Under the pieces are notes generated by a model. The model searched no databases. It was not told the DNA's origin and saw only the letters and a program-made list of their open reading frames with translations. This document shows positions 52,904-60,958 of a stretch of 64,000 nucleotides of DNA, in pieces. The DNA is from an uncultured Dehalococcoidia bacterium (GTDB taxonomy: Bacteria > Chloroflexota > Dehalococcoidia > Lucifugimonadales > UBA1123): NCBI GenBank assembly GCA_958296105.1, contig OY282441.1, forward strand, positions 1,727,585-1,791,584. The letters run 5' to 3'. Every line of letters starts with the position of its first letter. Position 1 is the first letter of the stretch. The translations under genes were made by a program, and so were the position numbers.

Positions 52904-54847
52904 ATGAGACGGTTCGCATTTCCGGCGCTCATCGCCCTCGTCGCGGCTCTGGGCGCGGCGCACATCTTGGTGCGCACGTCCACCTACGGGGCGGCGCTCG
53001 ACCACGACTTCAACAACTACCTAGCGGCAGCCGAGAGCCTTGCCGCCGGGCAAGGGCTGCTGAGCCCCGGCGGCGGGCAGATGACGGTGTTCGCGCCTTT
53101 CTTCTCCATCGCAATGGCGTTCCTGAGTCTGTTCGGCATCGAGCCGGTGGATGGGGGCCGCTTCCTGAACGCAGCCGCCTTCGGCTTGCTCATACTGGCG
53201 TCGGGTCTTTGGCTGAGTCGGCGTCTCGAGTCGCAGCCAATCGCGCTCGGCGCAGCGGTGGCGGTGACGGCAGCCCTACCCCTCGCCCATTCTGCTTCGA
53301 CCATCGAGAGCGAACCCCTCTTCATCCTGTTGACCGTCCTCGCCCTGATGCCGCTGGAGTCGTTCCTGCATCGGAGCGGCGGCAAGCCGGCGCTTGCGCT
53401 TTCCGCCGTATTCGCCGCCCTCGCCGCGCTGACGCGGTACATAGGGGTTGCATTGATATTCTCCGCAGTCCTCATGCTCCTCTTGCGACGGGACGCACCG
53501 ATACGCGAGCGGCTGAAGGATGCCCTGACCTTCGGCGCAATCTCGTCGCTCCCGCTGGCGGTGGCGATGGCGCGCAACCAGCTGGTCGCCGGGACACCCG
53601 CCGGGGACATATCCGCAGCGTCGGGACAGTCGCTGTTCGATTCGCTGTACCAGATCGTCGTGGTATTCGAGGTGTGGGCAGACCCGCTGTCTCCTGTCCA
53701 CTGGTATCTGCAGAGCTCGCCGTGGCTGATTGCCGGCGTGTTCTTGCTGCTGGCGACGCTTCTCTTCATAACCCGCCCCCGCTCCGGGAGGGCGTCTTCC
53801 GTCTTCTGGATCTTCTCGCTGTCGTACCTTGCCATCATCGCCGTGGTGGTGCCGTTCACGGTCCATCAGGGCATAGACAGCAGATACCTGTCGCCGATCT
53901 ATGTTCCGCTGCTGTTCGTCGCGGCGTTCTGGCTGGACGGACTGCTGCGCGGCAAGGCGTCGGGCAAGGTGTCCGTGTTCCGGTGGGCGCTGGTCGCTCT
54001 CGCGCTCATCGGCTGCTGCTGGCATATCGGCCTCTCGACGTGGCAGAATCTGCGACTGACCGCCGAAGCGCTGGAATCGGGGTACATCGGCAAGAGCCTC
54101 AACACGGCGTACTGGGAGGATTCCGAGCTGGTGGAATATGTCCGCGCGAACCCCGTCTCCGGCCGGTACTACAGCAACGCTCCCAACGTACTCCGGTGGA
54201 ACGCGGGTGTTGTTCCGGGAACGCGGGTGAGCTGGGTTGCCGTGCCGCGACGGAACTTGCAGGACGTCTACGATTGCCAGCTCTGGTTCGAGCGGGCAAT
54301 CCTGAAATCCCGACAGTACGGGGAACCCGAAAAGTACGTCGTATGGGTCGGCCAGGGCGAAGGCCGCCAAATAAATTGCACCCTCTGGAAGATGGAGTCT
54401 CCGCTGCCACTGGAGCCGGTGGCGGAGCTGGCGGATGGCGCCATATTCAGAGTGAACGAAGCCTTCGACAGCGCCGGCGCGCGTCAGTCGGCATACGAGG
54501 CGCTCGTATCCGGCGAACCGGTGATCCGCTCAGACTTCGACGTGTATCTGATCGGAAACCGTCTCGTCTACGTGAAGGAGGCGTGCGCCCCGGCCGACAC
54601 GGAGGCGAAGTTCTTTCTGCACCTGTACCCAGTGGACGTGAACGACCTGCCCGACGGTCGCAAGCAGCACGGCTTCGACAACCTCGGCTTCAGGTTCGAC
54701 AGGCTCGGCGTGATATTAGACGGGAGATGTATGGTGACGGTGGCTCTCCCCGAGTATGATATAGTCCGCATCCACACGGGCCAGTTCGTGCCGGTGGACG
54801 GCGGTTACGATCACCCTTGGGAGGGGGAGATCCGATTTGAGCAGTAG
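52904..54847 (+). CDS. GT39-like membrane glycosyltransferase with shared C-terminal domain
   Basis: 647 residues from ATG 52904 (no strong ribosome-binding site; TTG 52889 right after the REP purine run is an alternative). The first luminal loop has TYGAALDHDFNNYLAAAESLAAG with the acidic motif of GT-C enzymes, then ten or more spans. The soluble part with REP-independent sequence ends in the ~107-residue module IRSDFDVYLIGNRLVYVKEACAPADTEAKFFLHL and so on to WEGEIRFEQ. Compared with the two preceding genes this copy of the module is a mosaic (see findings). Probably an outer-face transferase acting with the gene at 50166. Confidence 0.82.
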   Translation: MRRFAFPALIALVAALGAAHILVRTSTYGAALDHDFNNYLAAAESLAAGQGLLSPGGGQMTVFAPFFSIAMAFLSLFGIEPVDGGRFLNAAAFGLLILASGLWLSRRLESQPIALGAAVAVTAALPLAHSASTIESEPLFILLTVLALMPLESFLHRSGGKPALALSAVFAALAALTRYIGVALIFSAVLMLLLRRDAPIRERLKDALTFGAISSLPLAVAMARNQLVAGTPAGDISAASGQSLFDSLYQIVVVFEVWADPLSPVHWYLQSSPWLIAGVFLLLATLLFITRPRSGRASSVFWIFSLSYLAIIAVVVPFTVHQGIDSRYLSPIYVPLLFVAAFWLDGLLRGKASGKVSVFRWALVALALIGCCWHIGLSTWQNLRLTAEALESGYIGKSLNTAYWEDSELVEYVRANPVSGRYYSNAPNVLRWNAGVVPGTRVSWVAVPRRNLQDVYDCQLWFERAILKSRQYGEPEKYVVWVGQGEGRQINCTLWKMESPLPLEPVAELADGAIFRVNEAFDSAGARQSAYEALVSGEPVIRSDFDVYLIGNRLVYVKEACAPADTEAKFFLHLYPVDVNDLPDGRKQHGFDNLGFRFDRLGVILDGRCMVTVALPEYDIVRIHTGQFVPVDGGYDHPWEGEIRFEQ

Positions 54848-54849
54848 AT

Positions 54850-55176
54850 GGAACGCCCCCACCCTAGCCCTCCCCCGGAGGGGGAGGGGATTTCTGTTCG
54901 CGCTTGAGGGGGTTGTATCCCTTCCCCCTTTAGGGGAAGGTTAGGATGGGGGCGAGAGGCGATTTCTGTTCACGCTTGAGGGGGTTGTATCCCTTCCCCC
55001 TTCGGTGGAAGGTTAGGATGGGGGCGAGAGGCGATTTCTGTTCGCGCTTGAGGGGGTTGTATCCCTTCCTCCTTTGGGGGAAGGTTAGGATGGGGGCGAG
55101 AGGCGATTTCTGTTCGCGCTTGAGGGGGTTGTATCCCTTCCCCCTTTGGGGGAAGGTTAAGATGGGGGCGATATGA
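54850..55176. repeat. REP hairpin plus four perfect-period 72-bp tandem repeats
   Basis: A REP hairpin (54858-54888) is followed by units starting GATTTCTGTT at 54889, 54961, 55033 and 55105. The period is exactly 72 bases and each unit has a CTTCCCCC-N-GGGGAAG palindrome. The last unit supplies GGGGGCGAT and runs into the start codon of the next gene at 55173. A 24-codon frame stays open through the units but I do not call a gene. Confidence 0.95.
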
Positions 55177-56312
55177 GGAAGCCTAAGCTCACCATGCCCA
55201 CGCTACCAGCTGCAATGACTACGGCGCTGCTTCTCGGCGTTTTGGTCTTGGCGGCGGGATGCCTAGCTCCAAGCAGCCGCCCCCTGAACGCATCGGTCGC
55301 AAAGTGGTTCGACAACCACACCGCCGCAATCTCGATTACCAACGACGACTGGCCCATACGCGGAAGGGAGCCGGACATAGACAGCTACGTGCTGGAGCAG
55401 GGCCTCGTAATGGGCTATGAAATAGTGACTGGAGATTCCTTTGGGGGTGATCGCATATTCAGCGGGCGTGACGATTATCGGATAGCCTATCTGATGTCGG
55501 AGCTGGTCCCCCAGGGGTTCAGCTATTTTGGGCATGGACACGATCACATAGACCACGACGAGCTGTCTTACGAAGAGGCTCTCGAATCGTTCCGAACCAA
55601 CTACGACACCATGAAAGACTGGGGAATGAAGCCCGTCGCCTACGCCTACCCAAGAAGCGCCGGGAATGAAGAAGAGACTCAGCGCGCCCTGCGAGACTCG
55701 GGCTTCCTGAGCGGCAGGCTTCAGAACTTCGACGCGGAGAGGTACTACAATATCCCAGACTCCCAGACGGCGCCGGACAACTGGTTCGGACTGCAATCGC
55801 TGGAGATGCAAGCAATCGAGTTTCAAGGCTGCGAAGCCTGCATCAACGGCAACGACGATCTGACGCCCATCCTCGATGAGGCGTTGGAGCGCACCGCGTG
55901 GGTCATACTGACCTACCACAGCATCGGACGGACCGAGCATTATGGATGGTACCACTGGGACGAGTTCCGAAAAGACGTCCGATCAATCGCGGAGCGTGAT
56001 TTCTGGACGGCTTCGATGAACGACATAACCCTCTATGCGCGGGAAAGAGAGAGCGCCGTGTTGACGGTCGAAGTGGTCGAGGGCAGCGCCGGGACCGAAA
56101 GAATCGAGATTACGCTGTCCGACGGTCTGGACAACGTCAGGTTCGACCATCCGCTGACGGTGCTGTTCGACCAGCCAGCGGACTGGGTTGGCAGACCATT
56201 CACCGTTCTTCAGAACGGCGAGCCGCTGGATGAGCTCGTCTTCGACACGGAATCCGCTATGATTTCGCTGAAGCCAAACGAGCTGCCCTACACGCTTCGG
56301 CCGGGCCGTTGA
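55173..56312 (+). CDS. polysaccharide deacetylase-like (CE4/NodB) lipoprotein
   Basis: 379 residues. The signal peptide ends in a lipobox LVLAAGC. The NodB-type motifs are recognisable: AISITNDDWP (catalytic and metal Asp, like TFDD), FGHGHDHIDHDE (metal histidines) and AYAYPRSAGN; LTYHSIG near residue 245 completes the barrel. A beta domain of ~90 residues ends the protein. It probably removes N-acetyl groups from the exported glycan outside the membrane. The start MRKPK and its ribosome-binding site come from the 72-bp repeat and are identical to those of the gene at 50166. Confidence 0.82.
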   Translation: MRKPKLTMPTLPAAMTTALLLGVLVLAAGCLAPSSRPLNASVAKWFDNHTAAISITNDDWPIRGREPDIDSYVLEQGLVMGYEIVTGDSFGGDRIFSGRDDYRIAYLMSELVPQGFSYFGHGHDHIDHDELSYEEALESFRTNYDTMKDWGMKPVAYAYPRSAGNEEETQRALRDSGFLSGRLQNFDAERYYNIPDSQTAPDNWFGLQSLEMQAIEFQGCEACINGNDDLTPILDEALERTAWVILTYHSIGRTEHYGWYHWDEFRKDVRSIAERDFWTASMNDITLYARERESAVLTVEVVEGSAGTERIEITLSDGLDNVRFDHPLTVLFDQPADWVGRPFTVLQNGEPLDELVFDTESAMISLKPNELPYTLRPGR

Positions 56313-56529
56313 GTCGGCTGCCCTCTAGACACTCGAACCGGCGCGCCGTCGGACTGCTCCGGCGGCTGTTTCGACAACATCCGGGAGGCGGAAATCCAAT
56401 CTCGAACAGGAACGTGAACGGACTGCAAGGCTTCGCGCTGGACGATCTGCGGCATACCCTGACCGCGCGCCGCCAGAATATATATGCGGAGGGGTATCTC
56501 TTCTTGAACCGCCTCGCGGCTGGGAACCA
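56313..56529. other. short intergenic region, possible promoter
   Basis: A 79-codon frame (56309-56548) crosses it, but nothing in it is recognisable and I do not call it. An AGAATATATATG stretch near 56476 resembles a -10 element for the methyltransferase. The GAATATATATGCGGAGGGGTA stretch in it recurs in related form at 47911 and 50200. Confidence 0.35.
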
Positions 56530-57369
56530 ATGTTTGGCAAGACGATAGATTACAGGCTGCTTCGGCTATGCGCGCATGGCAGACGCCCCGAAGCGGAGGA
56601 GCTTCGGCTGCTCGAACGTAATATAAGCGTCGAATCCGCAAAGGCGCGCTTCGAAAAGTGGAACCGCCGTCTGGACAACGAAATTCCCATCGACCCGGCT
56701 ATGCGCTATTTGGATGTCGGGTGCGGCATGGGGGAGATGTCCCTCGCGCTGGCGCAGCGCGGGTGCGGACACGTGACGGGTATCGACAGAGACCCGGTGT
56801 ACATCGAAATCGCAAAGCGCAGCGCCAAGAAGACGCAGCTGCGGGACAAAGTCACGTTCGAGTGCATGAATGTTCATAATATGCCGAACGGGAAGGAGTA
56901 CGACATCGTACTTTCTCACGAGATGCTCGAACACGTGGAACGCCCCCGCGATTTCCTCCGCCGTATTGATGGTGTTCTCAGCGAGGGCGGCAGGGTAATC
57001 ATAGCGTTTGGCCCACTCTTTCATTCACCGTTCGGGGACCATCTGACCCCGTTCTTCAGATTCCGCATACCGTGGAGGGGAATCCTGTTTTCGGAAGACG
57101 CGCTTATGCGTCTCAGGCGCGAGTTCTTGCGACCTGTAGCGGATGACGCCGAGCAGTTCGAGGATATGCGGGAAGGACTGAACAGGATGAAGTTTTCTGA
57201 GTTTCTTCGTTACGTCGAAGAAATTGGATGGATAACGGAACGGCTGACTGTGAACCCGCAGCTGAAACGCTTGCCTGCGCTCTGGCGACTTTCCAACCTG
57301 CTGCTGCGCGTGCCTCTGCTGCGCGACTACCTCGCGGCTTCCGTATATGCCATCTACCGGCGGCCCTAG
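56530..57369 (+). CDS. class I SAM-dependent methyltransferase
   Basis: 279 residues. Motif I is MRYLDVGCGMGEMSLALAQRG, motif II/post-I is VTGIDRDPVYIEIAKRSA, and IVLSHEMLEHVERPRDFLRRI is the usual post-motif with catalytic-loop region. Sugar O-methylation is the likely job in this locus. It is the last plus-strand gene of the cluster and ends at a terminator-like hairpin facing the minus-strand genes. Confidence 0.88.
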   Translation: MFGKTIDYRLLRLCAHGRRPEAEELRLLERNISVESAKARFEKWNRRLDNEIPIDPAMRYLDVGCGMGEMSLALAQRGCGHVTGIDRDPVYIEIAKRSAKKTQLRDKVTFECMNVHNMPNGKEYDIVLSHEMLEHVERPRDFLRRIDGVLSEGGRVIIAFGPLFHSPFGDHLTPFFRFRIPWRGILFSEDALMRLRREFLRPVADDAEQFEDMREGLNRMKFSEFLRYVEEIGWITERLTVNPQLKRLPALWRLSNLLLRVPLLRDYLAASVYAIYRRP

Positions 57370-57421
57370 GGGGATGACGCGCAAGAGAAGATTGGCTCTG
57401 TGTCCGCTGGAGCGCATAGCC

Positions 57422-57452
57422 CCGTTCTCGATGGGGTAGACATCGAGAACGG
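57422..57452. terminator. bidirectional hairpin between convergent genes
   Basis: CCGTTCTCGATG (57422-57433), a 7-base loop and CATCGAGAACGG (57441-57452) form a perfect 12-bp stem between the convergent ends of the methyltransferase and the membrane protein. No T-run follows on either side, so Rho-independent termination is only probable. Confidence 0.7.
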
Positions 57453-57505
57453 AGCGGGCGATTGGCACGCTGGCCGTATGCCCACTCTATGGCGGCAGTT
57501 TTGAC

Positions 57506-58498
57506 CTAAGCGCTGAAATACTGAAAAAGTATCAGCGCGATACTGCCTGCAACTACCAGAGAGCAGGTCATCAGCCAGAGCGGGACCCGTCCGCCCGGCA
57601 GTTTCACGCCACTGAACGAGGCAGGCAAGATTGCCGCCAGCCGTCCCTGCCGCAGCATGATCTCCAAAGAGTAGAAAAGGCAGGCGATGCCGAGCAGGTA
57701 CTCCCGCGCCTCGAACAAAACTCCACGATCGACGATAGCAAGGCGGTACACGTTATCGTAGTTCACGTAAGAGAGAGCAAAGACGAGGGCTAGGGTTGCA
57801 GCGAAAGCGACGAACAGTTTGGCTTGCCGTGAAATCAGGGCGAAGATGCAAAAGAGCAGCAGCAGCGCCTTCACCTCGATCACGATGAATCCGTAGGATA
57901 TTCTGGTGCGCGCCAGATACTCTCCGAAGTCCATTCCTGCCGCATCTCCGAGCCACGTTCCGGACTCATAGGAGAGCATTATCAGAAAGCCCAGCATCAG
58001 CGGAATTGACGGCAGCGGAATCCCGAAGAGCCTGTCTTTTCGGCAAAAGAAGGCTGCGCTGGCTGCCACGCACAAGACCAGCGCGCTGTTCAAGTAGATA
58101 ATGCTGAATATTACATTGTTGATAGCGTGGACATTGAATTCCTTCTTCTGGTTCAAGGACATCAAGAAATCGGGCGTCGCAAACCCGAAGATGCGCTGCC
58201 CCCAGCTGATCTCTTCGCCAAACGCGAACACCATCACCATACCGCCGAGAATATAGACGCAGCGACGGGAGAAGCTACGCTCCATCCATGCCGCGCCGAA
58301 CAGCGGGAAGCCCGCCAAGAGAAACCATACCGCAGTGAGATTCTCCACCCAGTGGTCTTCCCGGGTCAGCGCGTGCAATGTCTGCGGGGCGGCGACGAGA
58401 AGAAAGCCAAGGAAGAGTACGCTCAGACACAGACAGAGGTAACCAATCACAGCAACCTTGGCGTCTAGCCCGGTTGTTGCGGGGGGGGGGGGGGACAT
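57506..58498 (-). CDS. polytopic membrane protein, unknown function, with 14-C tract behind the start codon
   Basis: 330 residues with eight or nine predicted spans. I know EEISWGQRIFGF as a conserved motif of an uncharacterised membrane protein family; no function is established. The ATG at 58498 is followed by T and 14 C (MSPPPPATTG). Counting 14 C keeps the main frame. An earlier ATG at 58530, overlapping the upstream flippase stop (ATGA), reads into the same C run and would be in frame with the main part if the run had 15 or 12 C. So the C run can decide which start works. Confidence 0.75.
   Translation of the reverse strand: MSPPPPATTGLDAKVAVIGYLCLCLSVLFLGFLLVAAPQTLHALTREDHWVENLTAVWFLLAGFPLFGAAWMERSFSRRCVYILGGMVMVFAFGEEISWGQRIFGFATPDFLMSLNQKKEFNVHAINNVIFSIIYLNSALVLCVAASAAFFCRKDRLFGIPLPSIPLMLGFLIMLSYESGTWLGDAAGMDFGEYLARTRISYGFIVIEVKALLLLFCIFALISRQAKLFVAFAATLALVFALSYVNYDNVYRLAIVDRGVLFEAREYLLGIACLFYSLEIMLRQGRLAAILPASFSGVKLPGGRVPLWLMTCSLVVAGSIALILFQYFSA
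58481..58494 (-). repeat. poly-C (poly-G on +) tract, 14 nt, at the start of a membrane-protein gene
   Basis: Fourteen bases within codons 2-6 of the gene at 57506-58498. Slippage by one base in either direction changes which start codon is in frame. Confidence 0.92.
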
Positions 58499-58526
58499 GC
58501 GCTCGCTGTATTCTCCGTTCGAGTTG

Positions 58527-59885
58527 TCATTGCTTTCTTGACTCCATCCTGCATTTACACGCCGCTCGCTGCGGTTTCCGCCGCAGGCGGCGGCTTTGTC
58601 GCAGTATCGAGATTGCGAACGGTATCGAGACCACTGCAAAGACGATGAAGTACGCCGCATTCGCCCAAGCCGCGCCCTCCGCGCCTCGCACGGGAGCCAG
58701 CCATACGATGACGGCGATGGAAGCCGTCAGACCCGCCATTTCCCCCGCCACCGACGGCCAGACCCACCCAGCGGCAGCCGGCAGCGCGGCAAGCGCGGAA
58801 ATGCTGTTGGCGGCGAAGGCGCCGGAAATCATAATCAGCAGCAGCTGGGAGACGCCCGCGAACTCCTCTCCCAGCAAGAGCCGGGCTATGGGTCGATGGA
58901 AGACGGCAAGCAGCCCGAACAGCGCTGCGGCTGACGCGAATGACACTAGGCTAGACATCAGAGCGGTGCGGCGGAGCGTTCCCCCTTGCCGCGAGTACCA
59001 CTGTTTGCTGTATTCGAGCTGCACCCCGTTCCGCAGCGCCTGAAACGGATAGTGTCCGGTGTCGGTAACTTGCCGCGCCGCCCGGTACAGCCCTACGTCC
59101 GCGGCGGCGGTGAACTGCGCCAACAGGAGAGTGTCCAGACTGTACAGCGCAGAGACGGTGTGCCTCCCGAATATTCCGATCTGGAAGCGCGCCACGTCTG
59201 GCGGAACTCTGAGCGACAGCGAGGCGAGGAAGTCGGTTATCCCCGCGCGCGCCGTCGACACCGTCGCGGCAGCGAGCATCCCGAGCCCACTCACCGCGAC
59301 ACCGGCGATATGCGTCAGGACCACCTCGAACATCCCGCCCCCTTGCAGCCATACCACTCCGAGCAGAGCGACCCGGGTCAGAACGCCCGCCAGAGCGATT
59401 GCCAGACCCAGGGATACCCGGTCGGACAGCCGCAGCGCCGCCAAGGTTTCTGTCCGTGTGGCTAGGAGAATCCCCACGACGCCGTACATGAGCGCTACGC
59501 CCCGATGGTCGTTCTCGATTCCCAACAGGCTGCTTGCCGTCAAGATGAGAGCTGCGATGAACACGTAGGCGATGAGCGACAGCCCCAGGGACATGGCAAT
59601 CGTAAAACGCAGTATGCGAGCCGCCTCTTGCGGTCGTCCCTCCGCTACTGCCCGCGATACGAAAGTCGTAACGGCTTCACCGCCGGGCGCGGACATGAGC
59701 GCGTGGATGAGCGTGGCTGCGGCGATCATGACGGCAAGGACGCCAAAGCCTTCCGGTCCGAGTATCCGCGCGGAGATGATCAGATGCGCCAGTCCGCCCA
59801 AGATCTGGACCGCCGTAATCGCGCCCATCCAGAGGGTCTGCCGAGCCACGCGCCTGTCCGAGGATGGCAGCAGTCGAGTAAGCAT
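58527..59885 (-). CDS. Wzx-like polysaccharide flippase (second copy)
   Basis: 452 residues with about 12 predicted spans; early segments such as LGGLAHLIISARILGPEGFGVLAVMIAAATL are typical of the Wzx/MOP group, moving lipid-linked units across the membrane. It is a distant relative of the flippase at 41187. It is translated just downstream of the GT4 gene at 59891-60958 (5 bases apart) and its end overlaps a start codon for the next gene. The first ~15 residues contain basic RRVARQT. Confidence 0.88.
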   Translation of the reverse strand: MLTRLLPSSDRRVARQTLWMGAITAVQILGGLAHLIISARILGPEGFGVLAVMIAAATLIHALMSAPGGEAVTTFVSRAVAEGRPQEAARILRFTIAMSLGLSLIAYVFIAALILTASSLLGIENDHRGVALMYGVVGILLATRTETLAALRLSDRVSLGLAIALAGVLTRVALLGVVWLQGGGMFEVVLTHIAGVAVSGLGMLAAATVSTARAGITDFLASLSLRVPPDVARFQIGIFGRHTVSALYSLDTLLLAQFTAAADVGLYRAARQVTDTGHYPFQALRNGVQLEYSKQWYSRQGGTLRRTALMSSLVSFASAAALFGLLAVFHRPIARLLLGEEFAGVSQLLLIMISGAFAANSISALAALPAAAGWVWPSVAGEMAGLTASIAVIVWLAPVRGAEGAAWANAAYFIVFAVVSIPFAISILRQSRRLRRKPQRAACKCRMESRKQ

Positions 59886-59890
59886 CTTGC

Positions 59891-60958
59891 CTATCTGCCC
59901 GCCAATGCGCGCAGCTCCTCAGCCAGTCGGTCGAAATGTCGCCCGCTGCGGAACAGCTCGCCGCGCCGCTTGGCTCCAGCGCAAAGCCGCCGATACAGAG
60001 TCGGGTCGTCGATCAGCCGCTCGATCGCCGCCTTCAGCTCGGACGCGCAGCGAGGCTCCACCAGCAGCCCGCTCTTTTCGTGTTCCACCTGCTCGGGCAC
60101 TCCGCCTATCGAGGCTGCTACGACCGGCACGCCGCACTGGAAGGCTTCTATGATGATTCCCGGAGTGCCTTCGCTTCTCATGTAGCTGAGGAACAAGAGC
60201 AGGTCGTGTTCGGCGAAGACGCGGGGCGCGTCCTCCGGCTCCAGCGTCCCGCCGTAGGTCGCCTTGGGGTGGCCGTCGAACAGGGAGAAGTCGGTGTTGG
60301 GCATACGGGGCCCGAACACCTGAAGATGACATCCATCGGGCAGAGAGCGGCAGGCGTCCAGCGCCTCCGCCAGCCCCTTCTCCTTCCTGAGCTGGCCCAT
60401 GAACAGCAGTCTGCGGACTCTGTCCCGACCCCGACGGGGCGGAGGAGGGGCGAAGTCTCTGGTGTTTGCCAGCCAGCGGAAGTTGTCCCGACTGCTGAAC
60501 TCGCGGAGCGTCTGCCTCTCCTCGTACACCAGCGAGGCGCGTAGAAACGTCCGCTCCATCAGCCAGCGGCGCGCGCGCCCGTAACGATGGTAGGTGAAGT
60601 AGAGGCTGTCCCCGAAGAACCGCAGCGCCAGAGGACGGCGCAGCGCAAGGCACAGCCCCCAGATGGCGGACGCCGCCAGCAGCGCAGAGTAGGCGGACAT
60701 GTGAAGGAACACCAAGTCTGAGCGCCGCGCCCTCCACAGGACTTCCCAAACCACCCGCGCGAAGGTGAGAAGCTCGTAGCTCAGGATCTTCCAAAGGGGC
60801 AGATTGGGCCTCGGCCTAGACGTGTTGACGATGTCGAGCTCGAAGCCTCGCATGTCCAGCTCGCGCACCGCTTCCGCAAACGTCACCCTTGCCCCGCCGA
60901 TGGGTTCTCCGAGCGACGCAGGCTTGGCGGGCAGGGGGCCTATGAGTAGAACCTTCAT
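59891..60958 (-). CDS. GT4-family glycosyltransferase (second copy)
   Basis: 355 residues from ATG 60958, which overlaps the stop of the preceding propeller gene as ATGA. N-terminal MKVLLIGPLPAKPASLGEPIGGARVTF, then VRRLLFMGQLRKEKGLAEALDACRSLPDGCHL, and the donor site region EGTPGIIIEAFQCGVPVVAASIGGVPEQVEHEKSGLLVEP. Close paralogue of the transferase at 42593, sharing whole stretches, so one arose by duplication of the other. Its translation depends on the upstream gene being read through to its real stop. Confidence 0.9.
   Translation of the reverse strand: MKVLLIGPLPAKPASLGEPIGGARVTFAEAVRELDMRGFELDIVNTSRPRPNLPLWKILSYELLTFARVVWEVLWRARRSDLVFLHMSAYSALLAASAIWGLCLALRRPLALRFFGDSLYFTYHRYGRARRWLMERTFLRASLVYEERQTLREFSSRDNFRWLANTRDFAPPPPRRGRDRVRRLLFMGQLRKEKGLAEALDACRSLPDGCHLQVFGPRMPNTDFSLFDGHPKATYGGTLEPEDAPRVFAEHDLLLFLSYMRSEGTPGIIIEAFQCGVPVVAASIGGVPEQVEHEKSGLLVEPRCASELKAAIERLIDDPTLYRRLCAGAKRRGELFRSGRHFDRLAEELRALAGR

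Noticed and set aside
38824-54890. CRISPR array
   Set aside because: The repeated elements are hairpins of variable spacing linked to gene ends, without uniform short spacers, and no cas genes are present.
54946-55176. 76-codon frame through the 72-bp repeats (MGARGDFCSRL units)
   Set aside because: It is a translation of the tandem repeat, overlaps the next gene's start and has no independent evidence of being a protein.
56309-56548. 79-codon gene between the deacetylase and the methyltransferase
   Set aside because: No recognisable features, no ribosome-binding site, and it overlaps the methyltransferase start.
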